NCBI RefSeq assembly: GCF_000962805.1 | Contig: NZ_JZTW01000001.1 | Span: 1-64,000, forward strand | DNA: 64,000 bases | DNA from: Pseudarthrobacter chlorophenolicus | Lineage (GTDB): Bacteria; Actinomycetota; Actinomycetes; Actinomycetales; Micrococcaceae | Direction of reading: 5' to 3' | The notes under the pieces: generated by a model | Told to the model about the DNA's origin: nothing | Seen by the model: only the letters and a program-made list of their open reading frames with translations | Database searches by the model: none | Shown here: positions 34,608 through 42,101 of the stretch, in pieces | Layout: each line of letters starts with the position of its first letter | How positions within the stretch are numbered: the first letter of the stretch is position 1 | Program-made: the position numbers and the translations under genes

Positions 34608-35504
34608 TTACCGGCCGTAAGGGCTGCCGAAACCGCCGCCGTAAGGGTTGGCGAAGGGCTGCTGCTTCCGGAAATACGGTGCCGAGGCCGGCAGGTACAG
34701 CAGCACGATGGCCGCGATGCCCAGAACGGTGCCGAGCGTACCGAGGGTGGGGATGCCGAACAGCCCGAAGACCGACAGGCCCGCGAAGACCGTTCCCAGG
34801 ATGCGTGCCCAGTTCTTGCCCTTGCGGACGAAGAAGGCCACCAGGAAGTACAGGCCGGCGCCCAGGATGGCGAACACCACAAGGGTTCCGCCGATGAATC
34901 CCTGGACGTCGTCGTACGTCACGCCGGTGGCGCCGCTCGACTCCATCTGGTCTTCGAACGTCTGGCGGAATACGGGGTCGTTCAGCTGGCCGAGGCCCGT
35001 GAGCATGGAGATCACGAAGATGGCTGCCGCCGCGAGCAGCAGCCAGAAGGAAATGTTGACCAGTTGGGGAACGCCGTTGCTGCCGGCCGCCTGGGGCTGC
35101 TCGGACGGGTAGGGGGACTGGCCATACGGCTGCTGGCCGAACTGCTGCCCGCCCGGGGGGTTCTGCCCGAACTGCTGTCCATAGCCCTGGCCGTACTGCT
35201 GGCCCTGCTGGGGTGCGTTCTGCCCGTACTGCGGGCCGGCCGGCGGCTGCGAGCCGTACTGCTGGCCCTGCTGCGGTGCGTTCTGGCCGTACTGGGGTGC
35301 GTTCTGCCCATACTGCGGCTGGTCCTGGCCCTGCTGCGGCGCGTTTTGACCGTACTGGGGTGCGTTCTGCCCGTACTGCGGGGCGTTTTCGCCAAAGCGC
35401 GGCGGCTGGTTGCCGGCATCGCCGTTGGTGTTCGGGCTGCCGGTGTTTGAACTGCCGGAGTGGGGATCGTTGGATCCTGGCGGCGGGACAGGGGGAGTGC
35501 TCAT
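34608..35504 (-). CDS. Gln/Pro/Gly/Tyr-rich membrane protein with C-terminal membrane domain
   Basis: This 298-residue protein has a disordered N-terminal half of imperfect repeats such as QYGQNAP and APQQGQ (about residues 35-145). A membrane domain follows with about four segments, starting VNISFWLLLAAAAIFVISML and ending near GIAAIVLLYLPASAPYF. The ATG at 35504 is preceded by AAGGACC. The motif GKNWARILGTVFAGL is similar to GRSWARVALTVLA in the next gene, so the two membrane domains appear related. Its function is unknown. The repeats are prone to length variation. Confidence 0.75.
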   Translation of the reverse strand: MSTPPVPPPGSNDPHSGSSNTGSPNTNGDAGNQPPRFGENAPQYGQNAPQYGQNAPQQGQDQPQYGQNAPQYGQNAPQQGQQYGSQPPAGPQYGQNAPQQGQQYGQGYGQQFGQNPPGGQQFGQQPYGQSPYPSEQPQAAGSNGVPQLVNISFWLLLAAAAIFVISMLTGLGQLNDPVFRQTFEDQMESSGATGVTYDDVQGFIGGTLVVFAILGAGLYFLVAFFVRKGKNWARILGTVFAGLSVFGLFGIPTLGTLGTVLGIAAIVLLYLPASAPYFRKQQPFANPYGGGFGSPYGR

Positions 35505-35615
35505 GAGCGGTCCTTTTTCATGTCGGGTTACAGGTGGGTTGCCGAGGATCGGTCCAGTGCCCCTACCCCCAGCATGACTTAAGACCACCGTACCCCCGGC
35601 CGCCGCCCTTGGGGA

Positions 35616-36080
35616 TCATTCGGAAGAGGTATTCCGGCGCGGACTTCCGCGGAACCAGGCCTGCGCCTTCGGCAACCACATCAGGACGGTTGCAGCCAGC
35701 GCCACCACGAACGCCACCCAGTTCCCGGCCTGGCCGGTACCGGCGGAGCTGTTCACCACGGCGAGGCCAAAGGTGATTGCCGCCAGCACTGTGAGGGCCA
35801 CCCGTGCCCAGGACCGCCCTGCCTTCATCTTGAGCGCAAAGACCATCTGGGCTGCCCCCACCGCAGCGGCCAGCAGCATCAGCACCACTACGCCCACGGC
35901 GGCCGCCGGTGCGGCGGCGAACAGGACCAGCGAAGCCAGCATGCCCAGCAGGCCTCCCAGCAGGGACAGGACACCGCCAACAAACCAGATCCAGAAGGCG
36001 ACCTTCAGTTCAAGGGGCAGTCCGGCGAGGGAAAACATCGCGGCAGCCCCGCTGCGGGGAGCGCTGGGGGAGTTGCTCAT
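35616..36080 (-). CDS. Small four-segment membrane protein
   Basis: This 154-residue protein has about four membrane segments (for example LKVAFWIWFVGGVLSLLGGL and AVGVVVLMLLAAAVGAAQMV). It shares a G-R/K-S/N-WAR motif and overall layout with the membrane half of the product encoded at 34608, suggesting duplication. The start at 36080 (MSNSPSAP) is chosen; a GTG at 36089 is an alternative. No function is known. Confidence 0.65.
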   Translation of the reverse strand: MSNSPSAPRSGAAAMFSLAGLPLELKVAFWIWFVGGVLSLLGGLLGMLASLVLFAAAPAAAVGVVVLMLLAAAVGAAQMVFALKMKAGRSWARVALTVLAAITFGLAVVNSSAGTGQAGNWVAFVVALAATVLMWLPKAQAWFRGSPRRNTSSE

Positions 36081-36180
36081 GGCGTTCACTGTAGCGCCGT
36101 CGTCGTGCCTGGCCGGACCTTCGCATCCCGCGCCGCATGGCCTGGGCCGGCCGCCGGGTGAGGGACGCTGCTTAAACCGG

Positions 36181-36216
36181 AAACCCCGGCCCGCCCTGGG
36201 GGCGGTGCCGGGGTTT
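36181..36216 (-). terminator. Terminator-like hairpin after the YceI gene
   Basis: AAACCCCGGC and GCCGGGGTTT pair around an inner GC-rich stem. On the reverse strand the structure follows the YceI stop codon by about 20 bases and carries TTT on its downstream side. Confidence 0.6.
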
Positions 36217-36235
36217 CGCCCGAGGGGTTCGCAGC

Positions 36236-36784
36236 TTAGGCTGCGGGGGCGATGAAGGCCAGTTCCAGGTTGATGGCAACCTTGTCGCTGACCAGCACGC
36301 CGCCGGTCTCAAGGACGGCGTTCCAGGTCAGGCCGAAGTCCTTGCGGCTGATGGTGGTCTCTGCCGAGACGCCGGCACGGGTGTTGCCGAAGGGGTCAAC
36401 GGCCACGCCGTTGAATTCGGTTTCAAGGGTCACCGGGCGGGTAACGCCCTTGATGGTGAGGTCGCCGGTCAGTTCGTAGCTGTTGCCTTTGGCCACCAGG
36501 CCGTTGGAGACGAAGGACATTTCCGGGAACTTCTCCACGTCGAAGAAGTCCTCGCCCTTGACGTGGCCGTCGCGGTTGGCGTCGCCGGAGTCGAAGCTGG
36601 CGGTGTTGATGGTGGCGGCGATCTTGGACTGGGCTACGTCCTCGGCGAGCTCGAGCGTGGCGGTGGCGTCGGTGAACTGCCCGCGCACCTTGCTGATGCC
36701 GGCGTGCCGGACGGTGAAGCCGATTTCGCTGTGGGAGTTGTCCAGGGTCCAGGTGCCGGTGGTGACGTCTGCGGGAAGTGCCAT
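36236..36784 (-). CDS. YceI family protein
   Basis: This 182-residue protein has the lipocalin-like YceI fold. Motifs include TWTLDNSHSEIGFTVRH at the start, FDSGDANRDGHVKGEDFFDV in the middle and TISRKDFGLTWNA near the end. The family binds isoprenoid chains such as polyprenyl quinone precursors. AAGGAGCAACATC precedes the ATG. No signal peptide is visible, so it should be cytoplasmic. A possible -10 box TATACT lies on the reverse strand at 36869..36874. Confidence 0.88.
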   Translation of the reverse strand: MALPADVTTGTWTLDNSHSEIGFTVRHAGISKVRGQFTDATATLELAEDVAQSKIAATINTASFDSGDANRDGHVKGEDFFDVEKFPEMSFVSNGLVAKGNSYELTGDLTIKGVTRPVTLETEFNGVAVDPFGNTRAGVSAETTISRKDFGLTWNAVLETGGVLVSDKVAINLELAFIAPAA

Positions 36785-36868
36785 GATGTTGCTCCTTGTG
36801 TCTGCGTGCCTGCGGGATTCTGCTGTTGAAGCTTCATAGGTTGAAGTCTCAACTAACTTGCTGCATCC

Positions 36869-36889
36869 AGTATAAACATGCATTTGCAT
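36869..36889 (-). promoter_or_regulatory. Possible yceI promoter with adjacent imperfect palindrome
   Basis: On the reverse strand TATACT (36869..36874) is a good -10 box about 85 bases upstream of the ATG; no clear -35 was found. The adjacent ATGCATTTGCAT (36878..36889) is palindromic except at the centre and could bind a regulator. Confidence 0.35.
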
Positions 36890-36986
36890 CTTTTGTTCCC
36901 ACCTTCGGAACATTTCTTCAAAAACTTCAGTTCTACTCCTTGTAGAAGATTTCGGATCGCAGGCCATCTTTGAGAAACTGGTAAAC

Positions 36987-37667
36987 ATGCCCCAAGCCAC
37001 TGTCCATCTGCTCCGCCACGGCGAGGTCCATAATCCCGACGGCGTTCTCTATGGACGGCTGCCCGAATTCCACCTCTCCGAACTGGGCCGGGAGATGGCC
37101 CGCATGCTTGCCGGGCACTTCCGGGAACAGGTGGAATCCGGTGCCAGGATCACCTATCTTGCCGCCTCTCCGCTGGACCGGGCCCAGGAAACGGCGGCCC
37201 CAACGGCAGAAGCGTTGGGCCTGCAGATCCACACCGACGCACGCATCATCGAAGCCGAAAACTACTTCGAGGGCATGAAGGTCACCAAGGCCGAACTCCG
37301 CCGGCCGAAGCACTGGCCGCGGCTGGTCAACCCGCTGCGGCCGTCTTGGGGGGAGCCGTATAAGCAGCAGGCTTCCCGCGTCATGGCGGCGGTCCAGGAA
37401 GCGCGCCTGCGCGCCATCGATTTCGCCGGCGAGGACTACGGTGCCAACGGCCCCGAAGCAATCATGGTCAGCCACCAGCTCCCCATCTGGGCCACCCGCC
37501 TCAGCGCGGAGGGCAAGCCACTCTGGCATGACCCGCGGAAACGCGAATGCACCCTCACCTCCATCACGTCCCTGGTGTTTGACGACGACGGCAGCCTCCT
37601 GCGCGTCCAGTACAGCGAACCGGCGGCGTCCCTTCTTCCCGGTGCCGCCAGCACCCCTGGAGCCTAA
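36987..37667 (+). CDS. Histidine phosphatase (phosphoglycerate mutase-like) family protein
   Basis: This 226-residue protein starts ATVHLLRHGEVHNP, with the phospho-accepting His in RHG, and has the second His in IMVSHQLPIWATR. These mark the histidine phosphatase superfamily. It is the first gene of the cytochrome c assembly operon; the resA-like gene follows after 3 bases. Its substrate is unknown, and it is more likely a phosphatase than a glycolytic mutase. Confidence 0.85.
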   Translation: MPQATVHLLRHGEVHNPDGVLYGRLPEFHLSELGREMARMLAGHFREQVESGARITYLAASPLDRAQETAAPTAEALGLQIHTDARIIEAENYFEGMKVTKAELRRPKHWPRLVNPLRPSWGEPYKQQASRVMAAVQEARLRAIDFAGEDYGANGPEAIMVSHQLPIWATRLSAEGKPLWHDPRKRECTLTSITSLVFDDDGSLLRVQYSEPAASLLPGAASTPGA

Positions 37668-37670
37668 GCA

Positions 37671-38282
37671 GTGACCCACAACAACCTGACCTCGCGCCGC
37701 AGCGTGCTGGCTGCCGGCGGCCTCGCCCTTACGGCGCTCACCATGGGACTTTCGGGCTGTGCCCAGGAAGACGCCCTGGCGAAGCAGGCGAGGGCCGGCG
37801 ACAACAAGAACTACGTGGCCGGCGACGGCTCCGTCACCGAGTTCGCCGCCGCTGACCGCAAGGACGCCATCCAAGTCAAGGGAACCCTCTTCAACGGCAC
37901 CGCCGTGACCCCGGCAGACTTCCAGGGCAAGGTGACCATCCTGAACTTCTGGTTCGCCGCGTGCGCCCCGTGCCGGGTGGAAGCCCCCATCCTCGAGGAG
38001 CTCCACCAGGAGTTCAAGGACCAGGGCGTGCAGTTCTTCGGCGTCAACCTCCGCGACGAGAAGGCAACCGCGGAAGCGTTCGACAAGACGTTCAACCTCA
38101 CCTATCCCAGTTTCGACGATAAGGACGGCGGCGTCCTGCTGTCCGTTTCCGGGCTGGTTCCCCCCGGCGCTGTCCCCACCACCCTGGTCCTGGACAAGCA
38201 GGGCCGCGTGGCTTCCCGCGTGCTGGGCGAAATCCAGAAGGGCACCCTGAAAGCCCTGATCACTGCCGCCGTGGCAGAGTAG
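37671..38282 (+). CDS. resA: TlpA/ResA-like thiol-disulfide lipoprotein
   Basis: This 203-residue thioredoxin-fold protein has a twin-arginine-like signal (SRRSVLAAGG), a lipobox LSGC and the active site NFWFAACAPCRVEAP (CxxC). Membrane-anchored outside the cell, it would reduce apocytochrome c haem-binding cysteines before haem attachment. The GTG start is 3 bases after the preceding stop. Neighbours ccdA, resB and ccsB support this role. Confidence 0.88.
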   Translation: MTHNNLTSRRSVLAAGGLALTALTMGLSGCAQEDALAKQARAGDNKNYVAGDGSVTEFAAADRKDAIQVKGTLFNGTAVTPADFQGKVTILNFWFAACAPCRVEAPILEELHQEFKDQGVQFFGVNLRDEKATAEAFDKTFNLTYPSFDDKDGGVLLSVSGLVPPGAVPTTLVLDKQGRVASRVLGEIQKGTLKALITAAVAE

Positions 38283-38297
38283 CGGCGGCGCGGTCCC

Positions 38298-39053
38298 GTG
38301 AACAGCCCCTTCGCCGAAACCATCCTGAACGGATCGATCCTGCTCGCCATCCCCGTGGCGCTGCTGGCCGGCCTGGTCTCCTTCCTCTCGCCCTGCGTAC
38401 TTCCCCTGGTCCCGGGTTACCTGGGCTACGTCACAGGGCTCAGCGGCGTGGACCTGCAAAAGCAGCGGCGGGGCCGGATGTTTGCGGGCATCGGCCTGTT
38501 CGTGCTGGGTTTCTCCGTGATTTTCGTCCTGCTGGGCGGGGCCTTCGGGCAGTTGGGCACCCTGATCACCGGCACCCAGAACGCCTGGATCACCCAGCTG
38601 CTCGGCGTGCTGGTCATCATCATGGGTGTGGTCTTCATGGGCGGCCTGGGCTGGCTGCAGCGGGACGCCAAGATCCACGCCAAACCGCCCGCCGGGCTGT
38701 GGGGTGCGCCGCTGCTGGGCCTGACTTTCGGCCTGGGCTGGGCCCCGTGCATCGGACCCACCTACTCCGCTGTCCAGCTGCTCAGCCTTTCCGGCGGCTC
38801 GTCGGCAGCCAAGGGCGCCTTCCTGGCGTTCGTCTATAGCCTTGGCCTGGGCATCCCGTTCCTGCTGATCGCGCTCGCCGTGCGCCGCGGCATGGGTGTC
38901 ATGGCATTTTTCCGCAAGCACCGGCTCGCCATCCAGCGGACCGGCGGCGGCATCCTGGTGGTGCTGGGTGTGCTGATGGCCACCGGCGTCTGGGGGACCT
39001 GGGTGACCGAGCTGCAGTACTGGTTCCAAACCGACGTGAAGTTGCCGATCTGA
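38298..39053 (+). CDS. ccdA: Cytochrome c biogenesis protein CcdA
   Basis: This 251-residue membrane protein has about six segments and the motifs LVSFLSPCVLPLVPGYLGY and GLGWAPCIGPTYSAV, whose Cys and Pro residues are those of CcdA. It carries reducing power from cytoplasmic thioredoxin across the membrane to the ResA-like protein. It overlaps the resB start by one base. Confidence 0.92.
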   Translation: MNSPFAETILNGSILLAIPVALLAGLVSFLSPCVLPLVPGYLGYVTGLSGVDLQKQRRGRMFAGIGLFVLGFSVIFVLLGGAFGQLGTLITGTQNAWITQLLGVLVIIMGVVFMGGLGWLQRDAKIHAKPPAGLWGAPLLGLTFGLGWAPCIGPTYSAVQLLSLSGGSSAAKGAFLAFVYSLGLGIPFLLIALAVRRGMGVMAFFRKHRLAIQRTGGGILVVLGVLMATGVWGTWVTELQYWFQTDVKLPI

Positions 39054-40819
39054 TGAGCGAGCGTGTGAACGTAAAGAAGAAGTCCCCCGCCCCGGACGCG
39101 GACAAGGTGTCAGCGGCAAAGGCCAGCGCCGCGCTGCCTGCCTTGGGCGCGAAGGAAATGCTGCGGTTCGCCTGGACCCAGCTGACCAGCATGCGCACCG
39201 CGCTGTTCCTGCTGCTGCTCCTGGCCGTGGCCGCGGTTCCGGGATCGCTGTTTCCGCAGCGTCCGGCCAACCCCTCCGTTGTCACGCAGTACATCAAGGA
39301 CCACCCGGACTACGGCAAGCTGCTGGACAGCCTGCAGCTGTACGACGTCTATTCCTCGGTGTGGTTCTCCGCCATCTACCTGCTGCTCTTCATCTCCCTG
39401 ATCGGCTGCGTGGTGCCGCGTGCCATCGCCCACTACAAGGCGATGCGCTCCCAGCCGCCGCGGACGCCCAAGCGGCTCTCCCGCCTCCCCGAGTACGGCA
39501 CGCTGGTCATTCCGGCCGACGCCGGGATCCCGGCGTCGGACGCCATCCACGGCGCCGCGGGCCTGCTAAAGAAACGCGGCTACCGCGTTGAGGTGAGGGA
39601 CGCCGACGGCGAGCGTCCGTCTTTGGGCGCAGAACGCGGGCTCTCCAAGGAAGTGGGAAACCTTGTCTTCCACACCTCGCTGATCGGCGTGCTGGTGTCC
39701 GTGGCCATCGGCGGCCTGTTCGGTTACAGCGGTCAGCGGATCCTGGTGGAAGGCGACACCTTCGTGAACACTTTGGTGGGCTATGACCAGTTCACGCCGG
39801 GCACGAACTTCCAGTCCAGCCAACTGCAGCCCTACTCGGTGCAGCTGGACAAATTCGACATCACCTTTGACCGCGAATCCCAGGGCAAGTTCGGCCAGCC
39901 CATCGACTTCTCCGCCGCCGTGACCACGAAGGAAAACCCGGACGCGCCCGCAAAGAAGGAGACACTGAAGGTCAACGACCCCATCACCCTGGGCGGCACC
40001 AGCATCTACCTCACCGGCAACGGCTACGCCCCCGTGGTGACCATCCGCGACGGCGCCGGCAACGTGGCCATGCAGGGGCCGGTGGTGGCCAAGCTGCAGG
40101 GCGACAACTACTACTCCTCGGTGGTCATCAAGGTTCCCGACGCCAAGCCGGACCAGCTCGGATTCCAGGGGTTCTTCCTGCCGACGGCCTTCGTCACCGA
40201 ACAAGGTGTGTCCTTCAGCGGCGACCCCGACCTGTTCAACCCGCAGCTGTCCCTGAACTCCTACTACGGCGACCTCGGGCTGGACAGCGGCTCGCCGCAG
40301 AACGTCTTCGAGATAGACGTCAAGGACCTCACCCCGCTGAACGCCCGAAACCTGGACGCCGGCGGCATCACCCTGTCCCCGGGTACCTCCTACACGCTGC
40401 CGGACGGCAAGGGCTCCATCAGCTTCGACGGCGTCAAGCGCTACGTTGGCGTGGACATCCACCACAACCCCGGCCAGCTGTACGCCCTGATCTTCGCGCT
40501 CCTTGCTGTGGCCGGGTTGATCCTGTCCCTCTACGTCAACCGCCGCCGCGCCTGGGTACGCACCGGCACGCACGACGACGGCCGGACCATGGTGGAATAT
40601 GGCCTCCTGGCCCGCGGCGAGGACCACCGCCTGGCCGGCGAGGCTGCCGCGATCCGCACCCTGCTGGTCCGGGAATGGGGCCTCACGGCCGATCCGGAGC
40701 AGGATGGCCACCGGCAGGAAGATTCCCCGCAGTCCCAGCAAACTCCCAGCAGCCTCGGCGATAATGGCGCAGGCACCCCCACCCCAGCAAGCCCCGCAGG
40801 GCCCGAAAAGGACCAGTAA
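39053..40819 (+). CDS. resB: Cytochrome c biogenesis protein ResB
   Basis: This 588-residue protein has two N-terminal membrane segments (TALFLLLLLAVAAVPGSLFP and VWFSAIYLLLFISLIGC), a third near NLVFHTSLIGVLVSVAIGGL, a large extracytoplasmic domain and a final segment near YALIFALLAVAGLILSLYV. This is the ResB/Ccs1 layout of system II. With CcsB it delivers haem to apocytochrome c. It begins on the last base of the ccdA stop. Confidence 0.92.
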   Translation: MSERVNVKKKSPAPDADKVSAAKASAALPALGAKEMLRFAWTQLTSMRTALFLLLLLAVAAVPGSLFPQRPANPSVVTQYIKDHPDYGKLLDSLQLYDVYSSVWFSAIYLLLFISLIGCVVPRAIAHYKAMRSQPPRTPKRLSRLPEYGTLVIPADAGIPASDAIHGAAGLLKKRGYRVEVRDADGERPSLGAERGLSKEVGNLVFHTSLIGVLVSVAIGGLFGYSGQRILVEGDTFVNTLVGYDQFTPGTNFQSSQLQPYSVQLDKFDITFDRESQGKFGQPIDFSAAVTTKENPDAPAKKETLKVNDPITLGGTSIYLTGNGYAPVVTIRDGAGNVAMQGPVVAKLQGDNYYSSVVIKVPDAKPDQLGFQGFFLPTAFVTEQGVSFSGDPDLFNPQLSLNSYYGDLGLDSGSPQNVFEIDVKDLTPLNARNLDAGGITLSPGTSYTLPDGKGSISFDGVKRYVGVDIHHNPGQLYALIFALLAVAGLILSLYVNRRRAWVRTGTHDDGRTMVEYGLLARGEDHRLAGEAAAIRTLLVREWGLTADPEQDGHRQEDSPQSQQTPSSLGDNGAGTPTPASPAGPEKDQ

Positions 40820-41901
40820 TGCCGTTTGGAATCAACGAAACCATGGGCCAGTACAGCGAGCTCTTCATGCTGCTGGCGGCGGGCACGTACACCGTAGCCT
40901 TCATCGCTTTCGCCTGGGACCTGGCCAAGAGCAGCCGGGCCCTCCAGGCCATCGACCTCAAGGCCGCGCAGGCCGTTGAACCGGCCAAGGTTCCCGCCGC
41001 AGTCGGTGCGGGCAACCGTGCCGAGTCCAGCGTCGGCGGGCCGGCCGGCCGGGCCGAGCGTCCGTCGTCGTCCGCGGCATCAGGAACCCCGGCGGGCGGC
41101 GGCATCGTCACCGCAGGCGCCGACATGAAGTACTCCGCCGCACGGCGCGCCCCCGCCCGCGTTGCGGTGGCCCTCACGGTCCTGGGCGCCCTGATCCACG
41201 CCGCCGGTGTGGTCACCCGGGCACTTGGCGCCGGGCGCGTGCCGTGGGGCAACATGTACGAATTCCTCACCACCGGCGCCTTTGTGGCTATTGCCGTCTT
41301 CCTGCTGGTGCTGATCCGCCGCGACCTCCGCTTCCTGGGCACCTTCGTGGTGGGCCTGGCCATCATCATGCTGGTGGCCGCTTCCGTGGCGTACTGGACC
41401 CCGGTGGGTCACCTGGTTCCCGCCCTGCAGAGCTACTGGCTGATCATCCACGTCTCCATCGCCGTGCTGTCCTCGGCGCTGTTCACCCTGACCTTCGCCA
41501 TGTCCGCGCTCCAGCTGGTCCAGTCGCACCGGCAAAAGACCGTCGCCGCCGGCGGCGAGGACAAGCTTGGCTTCATGCGCCTGGTCCCCTCGGCCCTGAG
41601 CCTTGAGAACCTCTCCTACCGGATCAACGCCATCGCCTTCATCGGCTGGACCTTCACGCTCATGTTCGGAGCCATCTGGGCTGAGAAGGCGTGGGGCCGG
41701 TTCTGGGGCTGGGACACCAAGGAAGTCTGGACCTTCGTCATTTGGGTGGTGTACGCCGGCTACCTGCACGCCCGGGCCACAAGGGGCTGGACCGGAACCC
41801 GGGCGGCCTGGCTGTCGATCGTGGGCTACCTGTGCGTGGTCTTCAACTTCACCATCGTGAACCAGTTCTTCAACGGCCTGCATTCCTACTCGGGACTCTG
41901 A
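40819..41901 (+). CDS. ccsB: Cytochrome c biogenesis protein CcsB (ResC/CcsA family)
   Basis: This 360-residue membrane protein has about eight segments and the Trp-rich haem-handling motif WGRFWGWDTKEVWTFVIW. Conserved His residues flank it (IIHVSIAVLSS and YLHARATRGW). VPWGNMYEFL is another family signature. It overlaps the resB stop by one base and ends the operon. A variable Ala/Gly-rich loop lies between the first and second membrane parts. Confidence 0.93.
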   Translation: MPFGINETMGQYSELFMLLAAGTYTVAFIAFAWDLAKSSRALQAIDLKAAQAVEPAKVPAAVGAGNRAESSVGGPAGRAERPSSSAASGTPAGGGIVTAGADMKYSAARRAPARVAVALTVLGALIHAAGVVTRALGAGRVPWGNMYEFLTTGAFVAIAVFLLVLIRRDLRFLGTFVVGLAIIMLVAASVAYWTPVGHLVPALQSYWLIIHVSIAVLSSALFTLTFAMSALQLVQSHRQKTVAAGGEDKLGFMRLVPSALSLENLSYRINAIAFIGWTFTLMFGAIWAEKAWGRFWGWDTKEVWTFVIWVVYAGYLHARATRGWTGTRAAWLSIVGYLCVVFNFTIVNQFFNGLHSYSGL

Positions 41902-42101
41902 CTCCCTGGGCGCCCGGCCGGGCTTTCACGCTCCTGAACAGGGCTGATATCCACGCCATGGCGAAATAGACCGGGGCATCCCCGGTAAATAACCATTCGA
42001 TGTAGCAACAGGGCTGTTCCGGGTCCTGTTGGTGATGCTACTTTGGTGACGTTCGCCTGTGATGAAGCTTGCTGGCGAAACACCAGTTGTCCGAGGTAGC
42101 A

